From Enoplolaimus lenunculus (lineage: Eukaryota > Nematoda > Enoplea > Enoplida > Thoracostomopsidae): 64,000 bases of DNA. Position numbers and translations under genes: made by a program. The stretch spans positions 1 to 64,000 of the forward strand of contig JASANG010000993.1 in assembly GCA_030248215.1 (NCBI GenBank). The letters are read 5' to 3'. Shown here in pieces: positions 45,120 to 56,700 of the stretch (position 1 is the first letter of the stretch; each line of letters starts with the position of its first letter). Below the pieces are notes generated by a model, which worked only from the letters and a program-made list of their open reading frames with translations, was not told the origin of the DNA and did no database searches.

Positions 45120-47240
45120 TGTAAAGCTAAAGGTGGAAATTGAATGCTGCCCACTCTCAGCTCCCTTAACTTTACTGGATGTTACCTTTAACCAGGACGA
45201 GAGGTCTCCCATGTCCGGAGTGGGTACATCCTGGGTCGACATCCTTGGAGGTAATCGCGAAATCCATAGGGTCCAGTGTGCACACGATAAGAGCGAACAA
45301 ACAGAGCCGGGGCACCCGGCGAAGAGTGGCCGTCCCACCCGCATTCAGGAAACTCGCCAGCGTGGATCCCGCCAACGAGTTTCCATCCAGCCCCGACAGA
45401 CGCCCCTAAACACCGAGTGATCACACCCACCGGATACACCCCTATGAGTGGATCAGCCGAATCCTAGCCGACTTTATTAGGCGGCAAAGCCGCGGGTCCG
45501 GTTCCGTAGGAGGATACGCCGCGACGACTTCTGGGGTGCTACGATAAAACGCCCTTTTACTGCCACCCTGGGAGATGAAGGCGGGACCTCCCAGCTATTA
45601 CGGTGGGCTTACACGGGACCAAGATAACCAAGAATCACTACCACAACCAAGATGGGGGACTTCTACGGAACCGGGCCGGTAAAACAGGCCGCGATAGCGA
45701 CTTGCACATTAAACACCAGGTGGATGACCGGATACCTGGCGGACCCGTCCGGCTGCATGACGGCGAGCCGCGCACCGTCCCGAAGGGAATAATAACTTAA
45801 GCTAAGGAGTTTTAACTAAGCTTAGGGGTAAGTGCGCAATACTAACTTGGTTAACTAAAGTTACTTGACTAAACATTTTGACTAGGGGAAGCACGAAAAA
45901 TCACTGTCCGCCAGTCATACGATTATCCACCTTGCCTGGGGCAGATCAGCCCAGGCTACGCGTACGACTTCTACGTGTATGTCTAATTCGCATTCAGGGT
46001 AAATAGTCGAAAAATGTGGGTTGTGTACCGGATACAAATTTCATGGGGGCAATTAGAGTTTGCTTACAGGAACTACATCAGCTTTGTGAACACTTTATTA
46101 AAAGAATGTAAATGTATAAAAGAGGTAAAGCCTTTTATGGCAGAAAAAACCACAGTAAAATTAAAACTTGAATCAAATAAAAGTTGCCTAATGTCAGAGT
46201 TTCGGTTTACCGAAAATTTCACTATTAAGAGGCTATACAACCGGAAGAAAAGTAGAGATTTACCTTGGCAGAATCCTGCTCACCACTATGTGCACTTGCT
46301 GCTTTTGGCATCGGTGTCGGCAGGTCGGTCGCCTGCCGAACACCGGAGCTCGATGTATGGAACTCATCTGCATCCGGATTGAGATCGGTTGAGTCTGAGC
46401 ACGTAGCACAAACATCCGCCCCCAGCGATCGCAGGGACGGAGTAAGCTATCTTTCACTGTCTTTCTGAGACACTAATGAGTTAATTACTAGACAATTTAT
46501 TACATAGCTGAATGCAATTGGGTTAAAACCCGTAGAAACACATGAAAACAGTTTATTAAAATTAACGGTGAAAATATAACAGCGCTAAAAACCAAAATGA
46601 CAACTGCGCTCCCAAGTCAAATTTTCAGCTTCTTTTATAGCTGAAAATTTTAGCTAATAGGCAACATGATTTGTATATTTAAATGGTATTTTGCATAAAT
46701 TTCTATAAAATTTTGTAAGAGTTAAAATTTTATGCAAATCAGACACCGGTTGGAAACAACCGAAGAAAGAAAGCTGCAAAGCAGCAGAAAAAAAAGAAAA
46801 CAAAAGAAAACAGAAAGAAAGCAAACACACCCTAAAAGGGTGAAAAGAAACAACAAAACAAAAAAACAAACCCGGGCAAATCTGCCCTGCCCAAGTCAGA
46901 TCTGACTTGGACAACCCCAGCTTAGCGTTTGCAACGTCGCAGCGCATCCGCAGCTTCCGTTTAGTTAACCATCTCTACGCATATTAGTACATACGCACCG
47001 CTGTAGCAAGCTCTCTTATAGATATATCTGTTAGCTCCGCATTTTCTGAGTTTAGGACTAACCGAAAAGCGGGCCGCTAATCCGCGGCCTCGCTTCCAGT
47101 GTCCTTGCCCCAGTTTTGCCCAAAAGGCTCAAGTATATGTGCGGCCGTTAGCACACACATCTAATCCGATGTGTCTCGGCTATTAAAATCTAAGTTTTCG
47201 AGACCTATTCGAGGCGAAGGACACAACCACATCTCTACAA
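45120..47240. other. GC-rich island of unknown nature
   Basis: The stretches 45120-45980 and 46920-47240 are far richer in GC than the window and contain no long frame with a recognised domain. They hold short stem-loops: GGGAGATGAAGGCGGGACCTCCC at about 45570, and GGCCGCTAATCCGCGGCC at about 47075. A purine-rich tract (46770-46870) separates the two parts. It could be untranslated sequence of a decayed retroelement, a structured RNA locus or foreign DNA; I cannot decide. Confidence 0.35.
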
Positions 47241-48107
47241 AAGTGTCCACACGTCATCAATCGTCATTTTTACCCGAATTTTGAAATTTTATATTCGTGG
47301 CTCACCCCCATGTCATAAAATTTTCCAGCTGGCGTGTGGATCTAGGGGTATCCGTAACATTAGCGTACTCCTAACGCGTTCATAGTAAGCCTATTCGTTA
47401 ATAGCGTAAGGGCTGGTTTCCGTTACAGGAGTGATAGCATGCACTCTTGTAGTCGTCTAAGATTTAAACTCCTGATCGCAGATAAGTTCAACGGGTTAGA
47501 AAGGGCGATAAAGTTTGAGCATCAGATGGATTTTCCAGTTGGTTACAAGCGAATCTAAAGTTTTTACAGCGGGCAAAGCATTACGAAGTATATATTATCA
47601 GCTCAACAAAAACGGGAGTTCCCCTGAACAATGGCTTTATTTTATGGGTTGATTTTAATAACAGGGGTAGAACTGAAGGTCTGTCTCAAGTAAACGGTTT
47701 CATCCCACCGGTTCCTGTTGAATTAATACCTGTAAAAGCATTACAGTATAACGACTAATTATTTCGTTAAAGTTGTGTTTTTCAACGAGTATCATTGCAC
47801 CTTATTGGTATTTTGGATTTTCACAATCCGTAAATGCTTCAAAAAAGGAAATTTACGCAATTACATCAAAATTTTGGCTAATATTACTTTTAGGGATGTC
47901 ACTCCAGAGCAAACGTGTTCCTAAGCCTAAGCATAAGCCCAAGAGTGAAATAGTGAGTGTTTAGGAGTAAGTTTAACGATAAAAGCGTCTAAAATTAAAT
48001 CCTACTTTATTGAAGTCCTACGGACAGCCCTAAATGTAACGTGGATCAAAATTTTGACAACACATTATGACTTGTTGTTAAAACTAGTCACTGTAACATA
48101 CTTTTGT
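47241..48107. other. Intergenic with a family C fragment
   Basis: ATTACTTTTAGGGATGTCAC at about 47883 followed by CCTAAGCCTAAGCATAAGCC is a family C left half. Nothing else recognised. Confidence 0.4.
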
Positions 48108-48561
48108 CAACATCCGGCTCTGTACTTTCTCGCATCCGGTTGCAACATCCGGCTCTGTACTTTCTCGCATCCGGTTGCAACATCCGGCTCTGTACCTTCT
48201 CGCATCCGGTTGCAACATCCGGCTCTGTACTTTCTCGCATCCGGTTGCAACATCCGGCTCTGTACTTTCTCGCATCCGGTTGCAACATCCGGCTCTGTAC
48301 TTTCTCGCATCCGGTTGCAACATCCGGCTCTGTACTTTCTCGCATCCGGTTGCAACATCCGGCTCTGTACTTTCTCGCATCCGGTTGCAACATCCGGCTC
48401 TGTACTTTCTCGCATCCGGTTGCAACATCCGGCTCTGTACTTTCTCGCATCCGGTTGCAACATCCGGCTCTGTACTTTCTCGCATCCGGTTGCAACATCC
48501 GGCTCTGTACTTTCTCGCATCCGGTTGCAACATCCGGCTCTGTACTTTCTCACATCCGGTT
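48108..48561. repeat. 35-bp minisatellite, 13 units, open in all six frames
   Basis: The unit is CAACATCCGGCTCTGTACTT followed by TCTCGCATCCGGTTG; units are almost identical (one C for T, one A for G at the edges). Because 35 is not a multiple of three, each strand reads the same cycle in every frame, and no frame has a stop triplet. The CCGGTTGCA word resembles the terminus of family F. Confidence 0.97.
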
Positions 48562-48813
48562 ACTTCCTGTTCTATGTGTAGTCATTGTATTCTTATTTAA
48601 TTTTTGTACAATTGTTTTTGTAGCGTTACATTGATTATTATAAATCAAGGCAATTATTTGACTTAAATTTGTTGAATTCAACATCAACTCAGGCCAGGTA
48701 CTCATGGAATAAGTCAAGAGCACAGTCTGATGCATGAATGTCGTTAATTTTGTACTCATGTTAAGTATATGACTCTATAGATAGTGTTGTTAACGGATGC
48801 TAGAAACGAGGGT

Positions 48814-48990
48814 CAATGTAAAGAACAGGGGCGGCACAGTATTTAAGCCTAAGCCTAAGCCTAAGCCTAACCGTAAGGATGAGCCTATTCTTAAACCTAA
48901 GCCTAAGAATGAGCCTATTCTTAAGCCTAAGCCTAACGATGAGCCTATTCTTAAGCCTAAGCCTAAGCCTAAGCAAAAAAGTTAGTCTAA
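48814..48990 (+). mobile_element. Family B element with the longest telomere-like tract
   Basis: Left end ATGTAAAGAACAGGGGCGG; then CCTAAGCCTAAGCCTAAGCC and two further blocks separated by GATGAGCCTATTCTTAAG; ends with AGTTAGTCTAAAGC. The right terminus is replaced by the GC-rich element that starts at about 48995. Confidence 0.75.
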
Positions 48991-49195
48991 AGCTTTTGAC
49001 GTCCGGCGCCGTTCGTCACCGTGCGTCACCGTACGTTATCGTACGTGAGTTCTTTTCTCGTACAATACCGCACGGGGACTGAAGGCACCGTACGGGTGAC
49101 GGACGGCGCCGTACGGATGGCCGACGGCGCCGAACGATTCCGTGCGGGTGACGGACGGCGGCACCGCACGTCAAAAAAGCATAGCGCAACCCTAA
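48991..49195. mobile_element. Family L GC-rich inverted-repeat element, right end intact
   Basis: A run of GTCCGGCGCCGTTCGTCACC-type words is mirrored by GGTGACGGACGGCGCC words. It ends in ATAGCGCAACCCTAA, as does 52733-52889. It appears to have landed in the right end of the family B copy. Confidence 0.6.
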
Positions 49196-49501
49196 CGTAA
49201 CGGATGGTGATTAAAAGACGGAAACAGAAAACGGATATTGACGTATATAAACTTTTCAAAGATGTTTTTTGCTAATACAGTTTATAAATGCATATATTCA
49301 TTGAACTTTTTAAAGTTTATAGCAAAATAACCCAAGACCTAAAGGCTTTCACTAATTTGATATGGACCTGTTATACATGGGCCATCTGTCTTTATTATGT
49401 TACCAGCGCAGTTAAACTAAAAATCACAGGTTGCAGTTCGAAAGCTTTACTGTTGAGAAACTCAATTGACTATTAACTCCAGGACTGGTGCTACATGCAT
49501 T

Positions 49502-49754
49502 CACTGTAAATTCCAATGAGTTGATTAATCAATTCCGACAGCGAGTTAGTTATTTCTGAATTAATATCAGTAATCATTAACTCATTCTGAGTTAAGTTGA
49601 TTCATACTCTGATTTGAGTTGACTGTGGGTAAGTTGATTAATTAACTCAGAATGAATTAAACCAACTCAAAATTCTGAGTTCTGATAATCCTAACTCAGA
49701 TTGAGTGATTCAACTCATTCTGAGTTAAAATCAACTCACTAAAATTAATACAGT
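49502..49754. mobile_element. Family A element
   Basis: CACTGTAAATTCCAATGAG to ACTAAAATTAATACAGT; internal order as in 41436-41687, about 250 bp. The right end is slightly decayed. Confidence 0.8.
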
Positions 49755-49900
49755 ATTTGAGAATGCGGGCCAGAAATTAACGCGATGATTTTGTTAACCT
49801 TTGTATGAATTGAGGTCAAAAATTTTCACATAGAGAATAAAATTTTGAAGCCACTTTAGTACAAGCAAAATAATGATTAGCACCAGGCTTAGACTTAGGA

Positions 49901-50092
49901 CTCATATTCTCAAACGCGCATATCACTATTAAAACGAACATCGGCAATTGCAGATCTTAAAATTAGCACAGAAGTAGGGCAAATTAAACGCGAACAAAGT
50001 GTTAAGTTCCTGAACCTCACCATGCGTTGGTTCTAAAGGTACGGGCACTATCACTAACTGGTAATAGGTGCTACACATATTTGACAATACGG
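49901..50092. mobile_element. Family E element
   Basis: CTCATATTCTCAAACGCGC at the left and CACATATTTGACAATACGGG at the right, with GGCAAATTAAACGCGAAC inside as in the copy near 63660. Confidence 0.6.
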
Positions 50093-50235
50093 GATCAGGT
50101 TACAACAAATGTCGCCATGCCAGAGTGATTTAAGCCCTTCTCACATTGAGTTGCCTGTAGGCAACTTAGCGCAGTGTATATACGTTAAATAGTATATATC
50201 GCACCGTGTTTAACAATTGCAACACGTACATAGTA

Positions 50236-50344
50236 CACTGTCAATTTCAGTGAGTTGATTTTAACTCAGAATAAGTTGAATCACTCAGTCTGAGTTAGGA
50301 CTATTAGAACTCAGAATTTTGAGTTGACTCAATTCGTTCTGAGT
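50236..50344. mobile_element. Family A fragment nested in the family G element
   Basis: CACTGTCAATTTCAGTGAG through ATTCGTTCTGAGT, then an abrupt change to A-rich sequence. Left half only. Confidence 0.75.
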
Positions 50345-50512
50345 AAAAAAAAAAACACCCAAAGGCAAACAACCAAAAAGAAAAAAACCAAAAAGAAAGA
50401 AAAAAAAATAAATCAACAAAAAACAAACCCCCAGCCAAATAATAACACCAGGATATACATAGTACTAAATCACCACAAGACGTGAGAGCCCCCTCGGGCT
50501 CGAGCGTCAAGC

Positions 50513-50578
50513 TCCTATAGCTGAGTGGTGATGGTATACGCCTCCCACTCCGGTCACTGGAGTTCGAATCCTGGCATA
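50513..50578 (+). tRNA. tRNA-like unit inside the family G element
   Basis: A box TAGCTGAGTGG and B box GAGTTCGAATCC match the pol III consensus well; the centre reads CGCCTCCCACTCC, with CCC (Gly) as the likely triplet. The acceptor ends do not pair directly after the T arm, so it is tRNA-like rather than a proven tRNA. Confidence 0.45.
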
Positions 50579-50635
50579 AAAGTAGGTCTCAGGGGAAATA
50601 GAAAATATTCATGTGAGAAAGGGTTAAAACCAAAT

Positions 50636-50692
50636 TTTTAGGCTAAATAGGAATATGCTTATACTACTGTTCCGGCCCTGTTCTATACATGG
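50636..50692 (-). mobile_element. Family B terminal fragment next to the astacin gene 3' end
   Basis: TTTTTAGGCTAAATAGG, then CTGTTCCGGCCCTGTTC, the inverse of the family B left terminus. It ends about 25 bases from the astacin stop codon, so it may lie in the transcript's 3' untranslated region. Confidence 0.6.
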
Positions 50693-50718
50693 GCCCATTA
50701 GTATCCTATTGAAAAAAG

Positions 50719-53700
50719 TTAAATCATTTCTTGGTCACAAAGTTTTTGACACATGGCAGCTATCCTTGCGTTACAGCATCCGTATCTCTGGCCGGCTGCG
50801 AAACACTGTTTTTCTTCCGGTGTCAATTGATTTATTATCTCAGGAGTTTGAGTTGAATATTTTTCTGTTTTACGATCAGAATCTGTTTCTGTTCGATTTT
50901 GAAATTGTGACGAAAATGTTGAAATTTCGCTTTCAACCATTTGAATTGAATTTGAATTCAAACTGGATTTGTCCCATAAATCGCTAGCGCTGAGCTGGGA
51001 CCGTACCGGTGTCTCCGAATAGAGTCTGTCCGCGCGAGTAGTGAGATCAAACGGTTTAACCGGTTGCGCCACAATGGTTCCGTTGTTGTTCCATGCTGAT
51101 AGCATGAAAGTGAACCATATCGGTGTTGTCGAGTCATGCATTACGCTGTTCTGCTGTAGCTTATCTCTGTCGTTTGGCACTGTGGTTGTTAGCCGTCCAG
51201 GTGATTCAACGGTCGGATTTCGATTCCTTATGGGCTCAGATACTAAAATATCGCTGTCGGTTGTTGTTGTTGTTGTTGTTGTTTTTGTTGTTATTGGAGC
51301 TATATTTGTTATTGCTATTGCTTGTAGTGGCTGTTTTGCAGGGGTAATCGTCGCTTTTGTCAACGTTGTTGTTTTTGTTGTTGTTGTCATCGTTGTTGCT
51401 GCTGTTGTTGTTTTTGGTGTTTTTGTTGTTGTTTTTGTTGTCATCGTTGTTGCTGCTGTTGTTGTTTTTGGTGTTTTTGTTGTTTTTGGTGTTTTTGTTG
51501 TTGTTGTTTTTGTTGTTGTTGTTGTCATCGTTGTTGCTGCTGTCGTTGTTTTTGGTGTTTTTGTTGTTGTTGTTGTCATCGTTGTTGCTGCTGTTGTTGT
51601 TTTTGGTGTTTTTGTTGTTGTTGTTGTTGTTGTCATCGTTGTTGCTGCTGTCGTTGTTTTTGGTGTTTTTGTTGTTGTTGTTGTCATCGTTGTTGCTGCT
51701 GTCGTTGTTTTTGGTGTTTTTGTTGTTGTTGTTGTCATCGTTGTTGCTGCTGTTGTTGTTTTTGGTGTTTTTGTTGTTGTTTTTGTTTTTGTTGTTGTTG
51801 TTTTTGTTTTTGTTGTTGTTGTTGTTGTTGTTGGCGATGATGATGATGATGTTGCAGTTGTTGATGTTGTTGTTGATGATATCACAGGGTTGCCGCATGT
51901 TATCGGACATTTTCCTTTGATAAATGCCGACTGGCAACCGTTTCGCGCAAGCAATTGAGCACAATTTCCAAGCGTTGAATCTCTTCGCTGTCGACATTTG
52001 TTCGGCTTCGGTTCTGGAGGCGGTGGCTCAGCTGAAATGGCAAAACATCAAAATGTTTTATGAATCTTTCATATCAAACCTGCTCGCGCGCAAGAATAAG
52101 GGTGTCAATCGTGTCAGTCGACCGGGTCCGTAGCCAAGGAGGCAAGCCAGGCGCGTTTCATTCCCCCGTAAAAATTTTTGGGTCCCCCTAGAAAGTTTTC
52201 AACCTTGCTTGTAACTCATTGAAAGCCCTTGAATGCCCCTCCTGAAAAATTCTTAGCCCCGCCTTCCCCCAAGCAAGGTGAACTGGCTACAGGCCTGCCA
52301 GTCGGTACTCTACTTCTGATTTGTACTCGTGATGCTTAATCTATCTGGAATTGTTCCCAATACGGCCTAAAACCAAAACTTTGACGACCCTCCTCTGGTT
52401 TTAGGTAAAACTTCGGCAATGATTGACACCCCTTGAAAAAATCGCTTCCTTGTCCCTGATTGTCACTTGGTTATTTTCAACGTTAAAATGCTTAAGTAAA
52501 AAAGTATTTTTAGTTTGGCAATTTGTACAACGGTAAACTTACGAAAATAAGCATTCAATGCAAATCAATATAATTAAAGCTAGAACGTCAAACATACGTA
52601 TACGAGCACAGTTTCAGCTAATTTTAAGAATTTTCATTTTTCACCTTATGAAGAAAAACATATTAGTATCAGTGATTTCCAAGCAAGTTTGAAATAGCTT
52701 TGAAAGTATTGCACTTACTTAGAGTTGATTTAGGGTTGCGTTACACTCGCCGCCGGACGCCGCTCGCGGCGCTGTAAAACTTTTTAAGAAAAAACACCGC
52801 ACACCGGCGTGTGGCGACATTCAGCGTCGTTCGGCGGCGTGCGGCGGCGAACAGCGGCGTCTGGCTTATTAAAGTATAGCGCAACCCTTAATTATTGTAA
52901 TTTAAAATATTCATGCTATAAACGGTTCAATTAACTTACGTTTGCTTATGCAACCGTAAAACAAATTAATTTTCAATATGTCGCTTTTAGATGGATCGTC
53001 TAATCCGATCCGAACCGGGGAACCGTCAGGATACGTTCTTTGAATTGTTGTAATCGTCGGTCTGTCTAACGTTTTGCTGAAATACCGCAGGCAAATAGAA
53101 GACATCACCCGTACTGTAGTGACCCAAATGAGAGTGGGTGGACTGATGTTTAGTTGGCCACTCCAGAGGGAGGCCCACTGGTATTCGGTTACGGACTGCT
53201 ATGTATTTTTAACCCACGCTCTGTCACCCTTCGTTACTGATCCGGTACTGAAACGTTTTCTTATATCAAAAGCTTGAGCGAAAATGCAATGTTATACTCA
53301 GGAATGTACTTTCAAAATTTGAGTACGCTTCAAAGTTTCGAACTCAAATTATTTGGCACTGTAGTCATTTATGCGCTAGAATTAGATATAATTGACATTT
53401 ATGGACTCTAATTAGGCTGTAAGGACTCTATCCGCTTACGCACTCTTATTACAGATACGGACTCCTATTGATTGGGACTCAAAATGGGGACCCCTCCTAT
53501 TACCCCATCTTTTTCGGGTCACTACAGTACAAGCCATGTCGTGGTGAAAATTTTCCGTAATATCTCGAACGTATTATTGTGAATTCAAAAGTATACAACA
53601 TGTGCAATACCAACACTATACATCATGTTTAAAGTTGTTCGCGCATGCCTGTAGCCAGGTCACCTTGCTATGATGGCCGAAACATTTTTCAGGATGAGCA

Positions 53701-56700
53701 TACGAGAACTTAAAAGCAAGGTTGATAATTTTCTAGTTGTCCAAAATTTTTCCAGGGGCGCTGAGCAACCAATGTTTCGGACCCTGCGCTTCAGAATAAA
53801 CAAATGTTTTGACAGAGGGGTTATGCTAAAACAATATATAGCATCCCGTTCGCCTAATTTCTGGCTTATAGCATTTTCTCACTCAGTTTCAACTCCGAGC
53901 GCCTAGAAATATTTCATATTATACCAAAGTTCCGCACAAAGACTTCAAACTGAAGTTCTGAACTATAGTAAAACCCAATATGGTATCTAGCGTTTCGCTC
54001 GCTTCGCTCACGATATTTTTTCATGTCATGCTCAAGTCGCAAACAATTCAACCTGGTTCAGACATGATAGCCAAACTGCCAACTTGTAAGGACCTACAAC
54101 AGAACTCTAAAATTGACGTTGGAGCCAACTATGGGAATTTTACTGTTAGGCGCAAACCAAAGCCGCGAACCTAACAGAAAGCGTCCACCCAATCAAAATT
54201 TCTCGGCACTCCACTGCCGGAACCTCCTACAAAAATTTTACCGAAACCGAAGCCGTAGGTCAATTTTATGCCGGAACCGGAGACAGACTTCCGGTTGTGC
54301 CCGGCTGTAGAAGATGGGAAAAAATTTCCGGTAAAAACATTAAAATTTACCTGAAACTGTATGCGCTGTAATGCATAACACTCGCATAATCATAAGGAAT
54401 ATCGAACAATTCAACTTTTCTCGCGTTGTGTTTTCGAAAATTATGCCTTGCACCCGGGACAATGTTTCGACGATGTACTACAATGTACTGATTACGATCT
54501 GGCCGCGTTTGTTCATGATCGAATCCGAGCGCATGCATGATTTCGTGATAAACAGTCCCCATGGTCCAGCAACCAGGAGCTGTAAAAACAACAAGTGATA
54601 GTATTGTATTTTCGCAAAGGCACAACCTTTAGACTGCCGCGACACCCATGAACTTTGGCTCTTTTCGGCGATTCACCACCTCCCTGCCGGCGTTTGCCCA
54701 CAAATTGTTGGATTTTGAAAATTTTTTGCATTTTTTGAGATTCTCATGACGTCCAATGATCATTTCACGCCCAAATTTGAATTTTTGAAAAAATTGATTT
54801 TTTAAGGGCAAAAGCGCTCCAGTTTGCTTGTTTGTGAGAGTTCTGTGAAAAAACGTTAGTCCATGAGTTGTTTTGCAAGTTTCTAACATTCTCAGTCAGT
54901 TGGCTATTGAGTCTTGTAACTACACTGTAAATTCCATTGAGTTGATTAATCAGTTCAGCTAGCGAGTTGGTTATTTATGAATTAATATCAGTAAACATTA
55001 GTTCACTCTGAGTTGAGATAATTCTCATTCTGAGTTGAGTTGACTCTGGGTGAGTTGATTAATTAATTCAGAATGAATTGAATCAACTGAAATTTCAGAG
55101 TTCTGAAAGTCCTAACTCAGGCTGAGTGATTCAACTCATTCTGAGTTAAAATCAATTCACTGAAATTTACAGTGTACCGAGTTATATTAAATTCAATGCA
55201 ACTTCCACAATATCATGCGTACGTCAACCAACTTTTTATAGAAACTTGTTAATTTCCGCGTGTTCGCTTCGCTACTCAAGCTTAACGTTAATAAAGCCTA
55301 TACCCGTTACTTAGGCTAAGCCAAAGTGTAAAGATTATACATGAAAAAGCCTAAGCCTACACTGCGATTGTAGTCACGCAAAAAACGTGTCTCCCCTGAT
55401 AATAACGACCGAAGCTGTAAACCAACATTGTAAATTGTAGCGAGTTGATTTTTATTCATAATGAGTGAAATCGCTGAGTGTGAATTAGGTCTTTCAGATC
55501 TCAGAATTCTGAGTTTATTCCACTTATTCTGAGTTTAATTAACCAACTCATCCGGAATTAACTCAATTCAGATTGAGAATCAACTCAACGCGTAATTTAG
55601 TTAATTTTTACTAATATTAAATAAAAAAGTAATTCGCTTGAAATTTTACAGCGTAATCCACCCAAAGTTCAGCGTCAGTGATTCTAAAGGTTCCATTGGG
55701 GTTTTGCACTATCCTATCCAACGATGCAACTGGAATTCCGGTTCCGGCATTCAAATCCGATATTTTACACTATCCGGTTCCGATAATAAATCAAGTATTT
55801 TTCACCGGAATTATTCGGCATTTTTGGTTTTGAAAATTTTTGCAATTTCAAAAGTCAAGATACATTGGCATATTATTCAAAGTATATATTTTCCAAGAAT
55901 TGCCTGACCGTGTACTGCCAAAATTTTCAATTTGAGCCATACTACATAATTTATCATACGTTTCCATCTACTGATTTTGTTTTATTAAGGATTTTCGCAT
56001 CCTTAATGGTGTGTTTGCGGTTTACACATAGGATTTAAATTTTCAATGATGTTCGAGCGCACAGAGGAACAAACAAATGTCTCATAGTATATGAACGCCC
56101 CTGTTGGGACAAAAGCTTCATACCGGGTTTTGAAGAATTATTTAAAACAGAAAACAAGAGAAATAATTTATTTTGAAAATTTAATTTTTTCAATGATGAC
56201 CAAAAGGTTGACCGAGATCGAGACATTTCATGGCCGGTCTCCGCCCATCCCTGGCTCGCATTAAGAATGTTAGTTTTGCTTAGGCTTTTAGTTATAGACT
56301 CATTTTTTACGCTGAAGTTTTGGCTTAACAATTATAGGAATAATTAATAGAAATATGTTGTGATATATTCTGTTACACTCCTAGAATAACGCTTTTCATC
56401 TATATCTGGTTTTCTAGTGTTATTGTAACCCAATAATGATTGTAAACGTACACGGTCAGATGCAAACCTTTACATTACATGTGTGACAGGACAATTATTT
56501 AAAAGTAAGTCAATCAGCTCGATGGTACTTGACATAATACGAATGATGGTAAAAGATTTTAAAAATAACATCCGGAAAGTTAAAATACCGGAGCCGGATG
56601 TCGATTTTTTGCAGGGAACCGGTGCCGGATATCTGGTCTCGCTCCCTGATTTTTACATAATGTAGAACAACGATCTGAACATATAAACCAGAGGGCTTTT

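Larger units (their letters stand above)
50129..50632 (+). mobile_element. Family G: TTAA-flanked element carrying a tRNA-like unit, interrupted
   Basis: Left end TTAAGCCCTTCTCACATTGAG, right end CATGTGAGAAAGGGTTAA. The order GTTGCCTGTAGGCAAC, TATATACGTTAAATAGTATA, CCCCCTCGGGCTCGAGCG and a tRNA-like body is the reverse of 58957-59219. A truncated family A copy (50236-50344) and an A-rich stretch (50345-50440) interrupt it. TTAA target duplication suggests a piggyBac-type transposase. Confidence 0.75.

Noticed and set aside
45111-45439. Overlapping open frames on both strands in the GC-rich island
   Set aside because: GC-rich sequence has few stop triplets; none of the four frames shows a recognisable domain or a sensible start.
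48054-48634. Six repetitive open frames over the 35-bp array
   Set aside because: All come from one stop-free repeat unit; the same peptide cycle appears in every frame, which is a property of the repeat and not of a gene.
51041-51958. Plus-strand open frames rich in Val/Leu opposite the astacin linker
   Set aside because: They are the reverse complement of the Thr-rich coding repeat. The minus-strand frame links recognisable cysteine modules and joins the protease exons in phase.
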